This document shows positions 1 through 8,229 of a stretch of DNA of 12,910 nt, piece after piece (the first letter of the stretch is position 1; the number at the start of each line of letters is the position of its first letter). Position numbers and translations under genes: made by a program. Source of the DNA: an uncultured Desulfobulbaceae bacterium. Lineage in GTDB: Bacteria; Desulfobacterota; Desulfobulbia; Desulfobulbales; Desulfobulbaceae. The stretch covers positions 1-12,910 of the forward strand of contig CAMYOP010000042.1 in the NCBI GenBank assembly GCA_947260045.1, written 5' to 3'. A model generated the notes under the pieces. The model was not told the DNA's origin. It did not search any database and saw only the letters and a list, made by a program, of their open reading frames with translations.

Positions 1-1
1 G

Positions 2-79
2 ATTCGCAACAGTAAAAAAGCTGTCCACGTGACAAGTCGATATAGCAACAGACAAGGAGCATTCTATGGCAATACCTGA
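2..79 (+). CDS. fliM: C-terminal tail of flagellar switch protein FliM (partial)
   Basis: An open frame enters from the left edge and ends at TGA 77-79. It encodes about 25 residues beginning IRNSKKAVHVTS. The short basic stretch followed by alternating A-V-H-V resembles the end of the FliM C-terminal SpoA-like domain, where a 'G...A.Q(I/V)' strand precedes a variable tail. FliM is the C-ring protein that binds phospho-CheY and sits next to FliN. The other two frames stop at 13-15 and 36-38, so this is the longest open frame at the edge. It overlaps the fliN start by 14 nt, which would couple the two genes. The identification rests mainly on position before fliN and a weak motif match. A longer upstream sequence would settle it. 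Confidence 0.55.
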   Translation: MRNSKKAVHVTSRYSNRQGAFYGNT

Positions 80-449
80 TCAAACAAACCCCACGGGTTC
101 GGGAACACTTAATCCTGATGAAACAGCTGAACTTCTTCAGGATCCAAGTAATCCTGCGAATAATAATAATCAGGCTGGTCAACATCTCCCTCGCGGTCTC
201 GATTTCCTCTGTGACGTCCCCCTTCAGATATCTGTTGAGATAGGTCGCGCCAAGATACTGCTTAAAGACCTGCTGCAACTAGGAGAGGGATATGTCATTG
301 AACTTGACAAGCTTGCAGGTGAACCTCTTGATCTTTATGTGAATTCCCGTCTTATTGCCAAAGGAGAAGCCGTAAAAGTAGGAGACAAATTCGGTATTCG
401 CCTAACCGAAGTCGTCAGCCAGTCAAATAGAATTGAACAACTTGGATAA
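66..449 (+). CDS. fliN: Flagellar motor switch protein FliN
   Basis: Predicted 127-residue C-ring protein. FliN forms the lower part of the cytoplasmic switch ring with FliM, binds the export ATPase regulator FliH, and helps set rotation direction. Residues 1-45 are a polar, Asn/Pro-rich linker. Residues about 50-122 match the SpoA (surface presentation of antigens) fold: DVPLQISVEIGR, then LLQLGEGYVIELDKLAGEPL, then the LYVNSRLIAKGEAV and VGDKFGIRLTEVV strands. The length is normal for the family. The ATG at 66 has GGAG about 8 nt upstream. It overlaps the presumed fliM end and is followed 3 nt later by fliO. Nothing suggests truncation. Confidence 0.96.
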   Translation: MAIPDQTNPTGSGTLNPDETAELLQDPSNPANNNNQAGQHLPRGLDFLCDVPLQISVEIGRAKILLKDLLQLGEGYVIELDKLAGEPLDLYVNSRLIAKGEAVKVGDKFGIRLTEVVSQSNRIEQLG

Positions 450-452
450 TCG

Positions 453-824
453 ATGAAAAGCGGAATTCTCATCCTTTTTGTACTTCTAATTCCTGCCAAT
501 TGCTGGGCGGGAGAATTCCTGACAACCAGCGGGCTTCTTTTGCAAATGCTCTGGGCCCTTCTCATAGTGGTCGGCCTAATACTTGTGATATATGCACTTG
601 CCAAAAAGCAGTTTGGCCTTGGCAAGCTCCAATCCGGAGCCATCAAAATACTTGAGATCCGCTACCTGATGCCAAAAACTGCCCTAGTCCTGGTGGAAGT
701 GCGTGGTAAGGAACTTCTGGTTGGTATGAGTACTGGCAAAGTAGAACTTGTTGCTGATCTTACAGGCCAAAAAGCAGATGAACCTAAAAAAGATTTCAAG
801 AAAATCCTGGCAGAAAAACAGTGA
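453..824 (+). CDS. fliO: Flagellar export-gate assembly protein FliO
   Basis: Small 123-residue membrane protein in the place always taken by fliO between fliN and fliP. FliO is the least conserved member of the export apparatus. In well-studied species it is an assembly factor for the FliP ring, not a permanent gate part. A signal-peptide-like segment covers residues 1-19 (cleavage after CWA looks possible), a second hydrophobic span lies at about 28-50, and a cytoplasmic domain follows with LEIRYLMPKTALVLVEVRGK, the typical 'FliO domain' beta pattern. The tail (100-123) is charged. The last codons overlap fliP by 4 nt (GTGA), implying translational coupling. The cysteine at 17 lacks a proper lipobox, so I do not call it a lipoprotein. 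Confidence 0.9.
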   Translation: MKSGILILFVLLIPANCWAGEFLTTSGLLLQMLWALLIVVGLILVIYALAKKQFGLGKLQSGAIKILEIRYLMPKTALVLVEVRGKELLVGMSTGKVELVADLTGQKADEPKKDFKKILAEKQ

Positions 825-1561
825 TATACATAACAAAACTGATCATTCTGGCAACACTGTTGCTCCCTGAACTTGCCCAGGCTGTGAACGTGCCAACAGT
901 AACGCTCGGAGTAAAAGACGCTGCTAATCCTGCAGAAGTCTCCACTGCGCTCCAGGTTCTTTTTGTTCTTACTATTATTTCTGTTGCCCCGGCTATCTTA
1001 TTGATGACCACTGCTTTTACCAGAATTGTCATTGTTCTTGGTTTTGTCAGACAAGCCATGGGCACCCAAAATATGCCACCGAATCAAATAATTATAGGCT
1101 TGTCTCTTTTTCTTACTTTTTTTGTCATGTCACCTGTTTTCAACACTATAAATTCAACGGCGCTCCAGCCTTATCTTGATGAAGAAATCACACAAGAAGT
1201 GGCTCTTGATACAACTGTAGAGGCCATGCGTGATTTTATGTTCTCCCAGGTGCGTGAAAACGAGCTGAAACTGCTTTTTGAAGTGACTAAAAAACAGCAA
1301 CCAGAAGACAGACAAGATGTTTCCACAATGGTTTTAATACCGGCCTTCTTACTTTCTGAACTCAAGATGGCCTTCCAGATGGGTTTTATGATCTATGTTC
1401 CTTTCCTGGTCATTGACATGATTGTTGCATCGGTTCTCATGTCCATGGGAATGATGATGCTGCCACCAATTATTATCTCCCTGCCCTTCAAATTGCTTTT
1501 ATTTGTTCTGGTTGACGGTTGGCACCTGGTTGTCGGATCACTATTAAAAAGTTTTGGATGA
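821..1561 (+). CDS. fliP: Flagellar type III export-gate protein FliP
   Basis: 246-residue membrane protein that, with FliQ and FliR, forms the helical export gate (5 FliP: 4 FliQ: 1 FliR in studied systems) through which rod, hook and filament subunits leave. The start is GTG in a GTGA overlap with fliO. A cleavable signal peptide is visible at residues 1-21 (ends AQA). The NMPPNQIIIGLSLFLTFFVM block begins at residue 84. MSMGMMMLPP follows, with three consecutive Met at 211-213, the place of the methionine gasket that seals the closed pore. The C-terminus has LPFKLLLFVLVDGWHLVVGS, a family hallmark. Length and motifs are normal. Confidence 0.97.
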   Translation: MIYITKLIILATLLLPELAQAVNVPTVTLGVKDAANPAEVSTALQVLFVLTIISVAPAILLMTTAFTRIVIVLGFVRQAMGTQNMPPNQIIIGLSLFLTFFVMSPVFNTINSTALQPYLDEEITQEVALDTTVEAMRDFMFSQVRENELKLLFEVTKKQQPEDRQDVSTMVLIPAFLLSELKMAFQMGFMIYVPFLVIDMIVASVLMSMGMMMLPPIIISLPFKLLLFVLVDGWHLVVGSLLKSFG

Positions 1562-1565
1562 TACC

Positions 1566-1835
1566 ATGACCCCAGAAGACGTTGTTGCCATAGGAAGAAA
1601 GGCAGTTGAAACTGTGCTGCTTGCAGCTGGCCCCATGCTCATTGCGGCATTGCTCGTTGGCTTGATAATCAGCGTTTTTCAAGCTGCCACTCAGATCAAT
1701 GAACAGACCATGACTTTTATCCCGAAAATCGTTGCTGTTTTTATAACACTTCTCATATTTGGCCCCTGGATCATCAACCTGCTTATAAACTTCACAACCG
1801 GCATCATTTCAGGGATCGCTGTGGTAGGGCAGTGA
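1566..1835 (+). CDS. fliQ: Flagellar type III export-gate protein FliQ
   Basis: 89-residue protein with two transmembrane helices (about 17-39 and 51-75) forming a hairpin that packs around the FliP/FliR core of the export gate. The sequence opens MTPEDVVAIGRKAVET, the usual FliQ start, and contains VGLIISVFQAATQINEQTM and FIPKIVAVF, both family signatures. I chose the ATG at 1566 over an in-frame TTG at 1554: it gives the standard length and N-terminus and leaves 4 nt after the fliP stop, whereas the TTG would overlap fliP. No strong Shine-Dalgarno is present, so translation probably depends on fliP. Confidence 0.95.
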   Translation: MTPEDVVAIGRKAVETVLLAAGPMLIAALLVGLIISVFQAATQINEQTMTFIPKIVAVFITLLIFGPWIINLLINFTTGIISGIAVVGQ

Positions 1836-1844
1836 CAGGCTCCT

Positions 1845-2621
1845 GTGGATATTCAAATAGTACCCCTGGAGCAGTTCCAAAGTTTTCTTTTCTGTCTCTC
1901 ACGTGTCGGTGCACTTATAACAGCCATTCCTGTTTTTAACGGTCAACAGACACCTATTCAGGTCAAGGTTGGCCTGGCTGTCCTTGTCTCTCTGCTTCTG
2001 TTCCCTCTTATGGGGCCGTATACACCCACTGCACCATTAAATCTTTTCGAATTTACCATTATTGCCGCAAATGAAGTTATATTGGGCATGATGCTTGGCT
2101 TAGTTGCCCAGTTGATATTTACTGCCGTCAGCTTTGGCGGAACAATCATCGGATACCAGATGGGCTTTGCCGCTGCCAATATTTTTGACCCTCAAACCTC
2201 CCAGCAACTGTCGCTGATGAGTCAGTTTCAAAATGTACTAGCCATTCTTATTTTTCTTGCCCTTGACGTCCATCATATATTCTTCAAGGTTATACTTGAT
2301 TCGTACATCATGCTGCCTCCTGGCTACATGAACTTTTCAGGCGGCGTGGTGGAACTTCTTATGGCGCTTGGTTCTAAAATGTTTCTGCTGGGAATCAAAT
2401 TCTCTGCACCTATCCTTGCCATTCTTCTTATATCCAGCTTGGTGCTGGGTATCATGGCCAGGGTATTTCCGCAACTAAATGTCTTCCTTCTCTCTTTTCC
2501 TCTCAACATAGGAATATCATTTTTCGTCATTGGATTGACTCTTCACCTTGTTGTTCGCATTTTGAGACGGGAATTTGACATCATGGGAGAAAATTTCATC
2601 CAAATATTCCAGCTCCTTTAG
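1845..2621 (+). CDS. fliR: Flagellar type III export-gate protein FliR
   Basis: 258-residue polytopic membrane protein, the single-copy member of the export gate that behaves like a fused FliP-FliQ. Several hydrophobic spans cover nearly the whole length. Family motifs include LSRVGALITAIPVF at about residues 19-32, GLAVLVSLLLFP, NEVILGMMLGLVAQLIF, and FDPQTSQQLSLMSQF at about 115-129, followed by FPLNIGISFFVIGLTLHL near the C-terminus. The start is GTG, with a poor Shine-Dalgarno, 9 nt after fliQ. After the TAG stop there is a 118-bp gap before flhB, the first real break in the export-gate block. Nothing is missing compared with the family. Confidence 0.96.
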   Translation: MDIQIVPLEQFQSFLFCLSRVGALITAIPVFNGQQTPIQVKVGLAVLVSLLLFPLMGPYTPTAPLNLFEFTIIAANEVILGMMLGLVAQLIFTAVSFGGTIIGYQMGFAAANIFDPQTSQQLSLMSQFQNVLAILIFLALDVHHIFFKVILDSYIMLPPGYMNFSGGVVELLMALGSKMFLLGIKFSAPILAILLISSLVLGIMARVFPQLNVFLLSFPLNIGISFFVIGLTLHLVVRILRREFDIMGENFIQIFQLL

Positions 2622-2739
2622 CGCAATCCCCTCCTGTTCTGCACCTACAATTAATTTTAAGCATATCAATATCTTTTCTCTTTTCAGGCGTAATGTTTGC
2701 AGAGAGAACAATAAAGAAAAATTTAATTTGTAGAAAGAT

Positions 2740-3810
2740 ATGGCAGAAGATACTCCTACTGGTGAACGGACAGAACCCGCATCGGCGAAACGTCGAGACG
2801 ATTACCGAAATAAAGGTCAGGTAGCACAGAGTAAAGAAGTGCAAACAGCAGCACTTCTCACCTGTATGCTTCTCTTCTGGTACTTTTATGCTCCCTTCTT
2901 TTTAGAAAATCTTATGAACCTGGTCGGTCATATTTTGGCCAGCAGCGGCGAATTTAACCTTACAGCGCTTTCACTCAATTCCTTTTTATATTTCCTCTTA
3001 CAAAAAACAGGCCTTATTATTCTACCGGTATTTCTTTTAACGCTCTGTGTTGGCTTCCTTTCTACCTTTGCTCAAGTTGGCTGGCTCTTTACTTTCCACC
3101 CCTTGACACCTGACCTGACCAAGCTCGACCCCATCCAGGGCATGGGAAAATTCTTCTCTAAAAAATCAATTGTTGAAATTATCAAATCTCTGCTCAAAGT
3201 TTTTCTGATTGGCTGGGTGGCCTACCTTACGATAAAAGGAGAATTTGCCAAAGCACTTCTACTTGGCGACATGGCCCTGTATGAAACGATCCTGTTTTTA
3301 GCCAATACAGCAGCGATGGTTCTGGCCAAGATATGCGCAGTTATGATTTTTCTTGCTGCCTTGGACTATGCATTTGTCCGTTATGAGATGGAAGAAAAAA
3401 TGAAAATGACCAAGCAGGAACAAAAAGAAGAGCTCAAAGAAACCGAAGGTGACCCACACATTAAGTCAAAAATCCGTTCCATCCAGCAGGCCATGGCCAG
3501 GCAGAGAATGATGGCATCCGTACCAGAAGCAGATGTAATCATTACCAATCCAACACATATTGCAGTAGCGATTCGTTATGATTCAAAAGAAATGGATGCA
3601 CCAATGGTTCTTGCCAAAGGACAGGAGTTGATAGCCCAGAAAATCAAAGAGCTGGGGCGGGAAAATAATATTCCAATAATAGAAAACCCACCTGTGGCAA
3701 GATTATTGCATTCTAAGGTAGAAATCGGCAGCAGTATTCCAGAGGATCTTTTCAAGGCCGTTGCCGAGGTACTTGCACATGTTTATTCACTCAAAGGTAA
3801 AATCTTCTGA
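2740..3810 (+). CDS. flhB: Flagellar export switch protein FlhB
   Basis: 356-residue protein controlling the switch of export specificity from rod/hook to filament substrates. It has a charged N-terminus opening with GERTEPASAKRRDDYRNKGQVAQSKE (quoted in two parts: GERTEPASAKRRD and YRNKGQVAQSKE), a membrane domain with about four helices (roughly 30-205), the charged linker KMTKQEQKEELKETEGDP, and a cytoplasmic domain. The autocleavage motif NPTH is intact at residues 270-273, so self-cleavage between Asn270 and Pro271 is expected. An in-frame TAG at 2731 fixes the start at or after ATG 2740. Its TGA overlaps the flhA ATG by one base. Confidence 0.97.
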   Translation: MAEDTPTGERTEPASAKRRDDYRNKGQVAQSKEVQTAALLTCMLLFWYFYAPFFLENLMNLVGHILASSGEFNLTALSLNSFLYFLLQKTGLIILPVFLLTLCVGFLSTFAQVGWLFTFHPLTPDLTKLDPIQGMGKFFSKKSIVEIIKSLLKVFLIGWVAYLTIKGEFAKALLLGDMALYETILFLANTAAMVLAKICAVMIFLAALDYAFVRYEMEEKMKMTKQEQKEELKETEGDPHIKSKIRSIQQAMARQRMMASVPEADVIITNPTHIAVAIRYDSKEMDAPMVLAKGQELIAQKIKELGRENNIPIIENPPVARLLHSKVEIGSSIPEDLFKAVAEVLAHVYSLKGKIF

Positions 3811-5912
3811 TGGAAACTGCTGAACAACAAAATTTCTTTGCCAGCATACAGTGGGTCGATCTGCTGAAACGGAGCGATATCTGGGCATCCATCGGCATTA
3901 TTGGCATCTTGATGCTGATGATTATACCACTGCCACCAATGGTGCTGGATATTTGCCTGGCCTTTAATATAACACTGGCCATACTTATTCTGATCATCAG
4001 TCTGTATACACAAAAAGCCGTTGAGTTTTCTCTCTTTCCAGCCATACTATTGGCAAGCACCCTCTTTCGCCTCTCTCTTAACGTGGCCTCCACAAGACTC
4101 ATCCTGCTCCACGGAAATGAAGGTTTGACTGCTGCTGGAAGTGTTATCCGTGCCTTTGGTGAATTTGTGGTTGGTGGCTCATATATTGTTGGCCTGGTTA
4201 TTTTCATAATCCTGGTCATTATTAACTTCATCGTCATCACCAAGGGCTCAGGTCGAATTGCTGAAGTTGCCGCCAGGTTTACTCTAGATGCAATGCCTGG
4301 CAAGCAGATGGCAATTGATGCTGACTTAAATGCAGGCCTTATTGATGAAGATACAGCACGCACTCGCCGCGCTGAAATATCTGAAGAAGCTAATTTCCAC
4401 GGAGCAATGGATGGTGCGGCCAAGTTTGTTCGAGGTGATGCTATTGCTGGAATCATTATTACCCTCATCAATATCGGTGCTGGTTTTATCATTGGCGTTC
4501 TCCAAAAAGGGATGCCAATGGCAGAAGCTGCCCAGAATTATACAACACTGACCATTGGTGACGGACTTGTCGGCCAGGTTCCAGCGCTCATCATCTCCAC
4601 ATCTGCTGGTATGCTGGTAACACGATCTTCGGCTGGAAAAGAGGACTTTGGAACAGAGCTGAAGAATCAATTTACCCGGTACACCAAGGCTCTCTGGGTT
4701 GTCTCAGGAATTTTGCTGACATTTGCCCTGATTCCCGGGCTTCCCCTTCTGCCCTTTCTGCTCATCTCCGTTGGTCTTGCATACATTGCTTATCGCCTGG
4801 ACATGGCAGAACGAAGAGCAAAGATAGAACCAATTATAGAACGACCTGAACAGGCACCAGCCAGGGAAGAAGATTATGAAAGAATGCTCAATGTGGATCT
4901 TATAGAACTGGAAGTTGGCTATGGATTGATTCCTTTTGTCGATTCAAACCAAGATGGAGAACTTCTGACCAGAATCCAATCTATACGAAAACAATTTGCC
5001 CTGAGCTCTGGTTTCATTGTTCCCCCTGTTCATATCAAGGATAATCTGCAGCTCAATCCCAACCAGTACACCATCAGCCTGAAAGGTGTAAACTTTGCAA
5101 CTGCCGAAATAATGCCTGGTTATTTCATGGCAATGGATCCAGGCACAGCCACAGAAAAAATTCCTGGTATTGATACCCTGGAACCAGCATTTGGTTTGCC
5201 ATCACTCTGGATAACTGAAGACAGGAGAGAGCAGGCACAAATAGCTGGCTATACTGTGGTTGACTGCACAACCATCATGGCAACCCATATCAGTGAAGTA
5301 ATCAAACAACATGCCTACGAACTGCTGGGAAGACAGGAAACCCAGAACCTCTTGGATAACCTGGCCAAAACCTATCCCAAGCTCGTAGAAGAACTGATAC
5401 CAAACATTCTTAACCTGAGTACTATCATGCGGGTATTACAGAATCTTCTGCGTGAAAATGTCTCCATCAGAGATCTGAGAACAATCCTTGAAACTCTTGC
5501 AGACTGGGCACCAAGTACGCAGGACACAGACATTCTAACCGAATATGTCCGTCAGGCGCTGGCCCGTACAATTTCTTCGACTCATGTACAACTAGATAAC
5601 ACCATACCTGTACTCACCCTTGACCGAGTCGTTGAAGAAACCGTGCAAAAAGCAATACAACATAGAGAACACGGGAGTTATCTTGCCCTTGATCCTCAAG
5701 TCGCTCAAAAAGTACTCGATAGCCTGGCAACCCTTGTTTCCAAATTTCCAGCAGGACAACAGCCTGCTCTATTGGCTATACCGCAAATTCGCATGCACCT
5801 GAGGCGATTGACAGAACGATACTTTCCCAACCTGTCAATTCTTTCTCATAACGAGATTGCCTCCAATATGAAGATTAAATCGCTTGGAACGGTAGGTATA
5901 AATGCAGATTAA
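3810..5912 (+). CDS. flhA: Flagellar export-gate protein FlhA
   Basis: 700-residue, full-length FlhA. Nine copies form the cytoplasmic docking ring that receives chaperone-substrate complexes and couples proton flow to export. An N-terminal membrane domain of about eight helices spans residues ~20-335. The conserved cytoplasmic loop has GRIAEVAARFTLDAMPGKQ from residue 148, then AKFVRGDAIAGIIITLINIG. A charged linker at ~335-357 leads to the C-terminal cytoplasmic domain, which begins near ERMLNVDLIELEVGYGLIP. The ATG overlaps the flhB stop by one base (TGATG), and the 3' end overlaps flhF by 11 nt. AAAGG lies 12 nt upstream, so coupling to flhB is likely. No truncation is seen. Confidence 0.98.
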   Translation: METAEQQNFFASIQWVDLLKRSDIWASIGIIGILMLMIIPLPPMVLDICLAFNITLAILILIISLYTQKAVEFSLFPAILLASTLFRLSLNVASTRLILLHGNEGLTAAGSVIRAFGEFVVGGSYIVGLVIFIILVIINFIVITKGSGRIAEVAARFTLDAMPGKQMAIDADLNAGLIDEDTARTRRAEISEEANFHGAMDGAAKFVRGDAIAGIIITLINIGAGFIIGVLQKGMPMAEAAQNYTTLTIGDGLVGQVPALIISTSAGMLVTRSSAGKEDFGTELKNQFTRYTKALWVVSGILLTFALIPGLPLLPFLLISVGLAYIAYRLDMAERRAKIEPIIERPEQAPAREEDYERMLNVDLIELEVGYGLIPFVDSNQDGELLTRIQSIRKQFALSSGFIVPPVHIKDNLQLNPNQYTISLKGVNFATAEIMPGYFMAMDPGTATEKIPGIDTLEPAFGLPSLWITEDRREQAQIAGYTVVDCTTIMATHISEVIKQHAYELLGRQETQNLLDNLAKTYPKLVEELIPNILNLSTIMRVLQNLLRENVSIRDLRTILETLADWAPSTQDTDILTEYVRQALARTISSTHVQLDNTIPVLTLDRVVEETVQKAIQHREHGSYLALDPQVAQKVLDSLATLVSKFPAGQQPALLAIPQIRMHLRRLTERYFPNLSILSHNEIASNMKIKSLGTVGINAD

Positions 5913-7218
5913 AGTATTTGAAGCACCCGATATGACAAGTGGGTTGAAACAGATAAAAAAAGCTCTGGGTCCTGACGCCTTAATACTTTCCAGCCGAACC
6001 ATCAAGAAAGGAACAATGGGTGTCTTAGGAAAGCCCATGCTGGAGATAACAGCCGCAAGCGATGAGGCCTGGCCAGAGGACAAAGGGTATAATGCGACCT
6101 TATCCGTAAAACAAGCCTCTACCCCTAAAAGAGAGCCTATTATCCAGAAACCAGATAATCTTACATATGATACTCTCTGGAAAGAAGAATCTCGTGAAAA
6201 GCTCCCGGTAAGTGACTCAATTGATACCACCAGCACAAAAACAACGCCAATTGCCTACGCCCACAGAAATGATGATTCTCTCAAAGAGGAAATCAACGAA
6301 TTACGTAGTCTTATTTATGGATTAAACCAACATATAGCAACGCTGAACATTACTGACAAAAAGCCAGCCTTTATTGATCCCGTCCCTGCAAACAATATTC
6401 CCCTGGAAAGAAAAATACCTGGCTCAGACAACCTCCTGCAGATGATTCTTGCTTATGGCATCAACGAAAAAGCTGGAAGAACCATAGCAAAATTTGTCAA
6501 AGATTCGTTATCAAAGAGAAAATTACAGGATGAGGCAGTAGTAGATCACTTTCTGACAAAATCCATCAGCGATCTTTTTGCAGTTCGGGAAACACTTGTT
6601 GAGAAACAACAAAAACAAAAACGAATCAGCCTAATAGGTCCTACAGGCGTTGGCAAAACGACAACTATAGCCAAACTGGCTGCAAACTACCTGAGTCAAT
6701 TTGGCAGCTCAATTGCGCTCATCACCATCGATACATACCGCGTAGCAGCCGTGGAGCAGCTGAAAGTTTACGGCGAGATCATGAAATTACCAGTTGAAGT
6801 AGTCATAAGGCCTGACGAGCTGGAACTCGCCCTGGACAAACACAAGGATTGTGAACTCATATTAATTGATACCGCTGGTCGCAATCCCCACAGTGGTCCG
6901 GACATGAAAGAATTAATAAATTTCCTCAGACCACACCTGCATATTGAGAATCACCTGGTGCTCTCTGCCACAACCCGTGAAGATGAACAGTTTGACATCA
7001 TCAATCGATTTCACAGTCTGCCGATAGAAGGAACAATTTTCACTAAAATTGATGAATGCGTAGCGCTTGGCACATTACTCAATATCCACATCAAAAAAGA
7101 TACACCTATTTCATTTCTGACAAACGGGCAGCGAGTACCAGAAGATATAATTACGCCAAGTTCCCGGACTATTGCCGAGTTGATTGTAAATAATTACAGG
7201 ACCCTGAAGAATGGCTGA
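5902..7218 (+). CDS. flhF: Flagellar placement SRP-type GTPase FlhF
   Basis: 438-residue signal-recognition-particle family GTPase that directs where a flagellum is built and, in studied polar flagellates, recruits the first export or basal-body parts to the pole. Residues 1-40 (QIKVFEAPDMTSGLKQIKKA) form the start of the B domain, followed by a low-conservation linker to about 165. The N domain is at about 170-240 and the G domain at 240-438. P-loop GPTGVGKTT lies at 246-254, DTAGR at 323-327, and the guanine-specificity motif TKID at 381-384. All key GTPase residues are present. It overlaps flhA and flhG, and has TAGGT 5-6 nt before the start. Sister genes ftsY and ffh are excluded by the N-terminal B domain and the context. 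Confidence 0.96.
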   Translation: MQIKVFEAPDMTSGLKQIKKALGPDALILSSRTIKKGTMGVLGKPMLEITAASDEAWPEDKGYNATLSVKQASTPKREPIIQKPDNLTYDTLWKEESREKLPVSDSIDTTSTKTTPIAYAHRNDDSLKEEINELRSLIYGLNQHIATLNITDKKPAFIDPVPANNIPLERKIPGSDNLLQMILAYGINEKAGRTIAKFVKDSLSKRKLQDEAVVDHFLTKSISDLFAVRETLVEKQQKQKRISLIGPTGVGKTTTIAKLAANYLSQFGSSIALITIDTYRVAAVEQLKVYGEIMKLPVEVVIRPDELELALDKHKDCELILIDTAGRNPHSGPDMKELINFLRPHLHIENHLVLSATTREDEQFDIINRFHSLPIEGTIFTKIDECVALGTLLNIHIKKDTPISFLTNGQRVPEDIITPSSRTIAELIVNNYRTLKNG

Positions 7219-8110
7219 ACATACTTCACACCAAAATGATCAGGCCCAGACTTTACGCTCTATGAGTAAAGGCCAAAATGGCAATAGTCCTGGTAAAGGA
7301 TTTGCCACACGGGTTTTCTCCATTACCAGTGGTAAAGGAGGTGTCGGCAAAACTGCGATGGTGGCCAATACGGCTGTACTACTTGCCAAAATGGGCAAAC
7401 GTGTATTAATTCTTGATGCAGATCTAGGCCTGGCAAACATTGATGTGGTTTTCGGACTTGCCCCGAAATATAATCTGAACCATTTTTTCTCGGGCGACTT
7501 TGACCTGGAAACCATTATGGTGGAAGGTCCTCAAGGAATTAAAATCCTCCCTGCAGGTTCTGGTGTCCAACGCTTTACCCGTCTTGATACAGAACAAAAA
7601 ATGCGCCTCCTGGAAGCCCTTGATTCCATGCACGGAGAGTTTGACATTGTCCTGATCGATACAGAGGCAGGCATCTCTGAAAATGTGACCTATTTCAATA
7701 CGGCAGCCCAAGATATATTAGTCGTGACCACTCCCGAACCTACAGCAATTACAGATGCGTATGCTCTGATGAAACTTCTTTCCACCCAGTATCATGAAAA
7801 ACATTTCAACCTCATCGTAAATTTTGTGAAAAATGAAGATGAAGCTCTGGACGTCTATAAAAAACTCACCATGGTGGCAAACCGTTATCTCGATATCTCC
7901 ATAGATTTTCTAGGCAGCGTGCCCACCGATAAACAAATGATAGACTCCATCCGTCAGCAAAAAGTTATCGTAGAACTTTTCCCCCAGTCAAAAACAAGCC
8001 AGGCCTTTGAGGCCATGGCCAGAACAATTATTGAAGAACCGCAAAATCTGGAACCAAAAGGATCTGTCCAGTTTTTCTGGAAACGGCTTCTCGATTTTGG
8101 CCACAAATAA
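7211..8110 (+). CDS. flhG: MinD-like ATPase FlhG (flagellar number regulator)
   Basis: 299-residue P-loop ATPase of the MinD/ParA group that limits flagellar number by acting on FlhF. The N-terminal activating motif DQAxxLR is intact at residues 10-16 (DQAQTLR). In characterised FlhG proteins this helix stimulates the FlhF GTPase. The deviant Walker A SGKGGVGKT is at 40-48, and LILDADLGLANIDVVFGL follows. The switch region reads DTEAGIS from residue 150, where most homologues I know have DTGAGI. The C-terminus, VQFFWKRLLDFGHK, looks like the amphipathic membrane-targeting helix of MinD proteins. The start overlaps flhF by 8 nt, with AGGA upstream. Synonyms in other species are FleN and YlxH. 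It could only be confused with MinD, which lacks the N-terminal helix. Confidence 0.96.
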   Translation: MAEHTSHQNDQAQTLRSMSKGQNGNSPGKGFATRVFSITSGKGGVGKTAMVANTAVLLAKMGKRVLILDADLGLANIDVVFGLAPKYNLNHFFSGDFDLETIMVEGPQGIKILPAGSGVQRFTRLDTEQKMRLLEALDSMHGEFDIVLIDTEAGISENVTYFNTAAQDILVVTTPEPTAITDAYALMKLLSTQYHEKHFNLIVNFVKNEDEALDVYKKLTMVANRYLDISIDFLGSVPTDKQMIDSIRQQKVIVELFPQSKTSQAFEAMARTIIEEPQNLEPKGSVQFFWKRLLDFGHK

Positions 8111-8142
8111 AAACTAAAAATTGGAAACTTACAAAATAAAAG

Positions 8143-8150
8143 GTGTACAC
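8143..8150. repeat. Perfect 8-bp palindrome in the flhG-fliA gap
   Basis: GTGTACAC reads the same on both strands and sits in the AT-rich 119-bp gap upstream of fliA. It falls between TTACAA (8129-8134) and TATACA (8152-8157), which are spaced 17 bp apart like a weak sigma-70 promoter (3 of 6 and 4 of 6 matches to consensus). A regulator site overlapping a fliA promoter is possible, but an 8-bp palindrome can arise by chance. The rest of the gap shows no terminator and no convincing gene. Confidence 0.25.
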
Positions 8151-8229
8151 TTATACATGAAAGTCGCAGTAGAAAAAGACATCAGAGTAATCCAAATTTT
8201 CAGTATAAGAGAGAGTCGACAAGTCAATA

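Noticed and set aside
1554..1565. TTG start giving fliQ four extra residues
   Set aside because: ATG 1566 gives the standard FliQ length and N-terminus; the TTG would start inside fliP.
3791..4492. 233-residue minus-strand open frame opposite flhA
   Set aside because: It lies fully antisense to the strongly conserved FlhA membrane domain. Its translation is low-complexity Ile/Arg/Ser/Pro-rich with no recognisable domain, as expected for the mirror of codons for hydrophobic residues.
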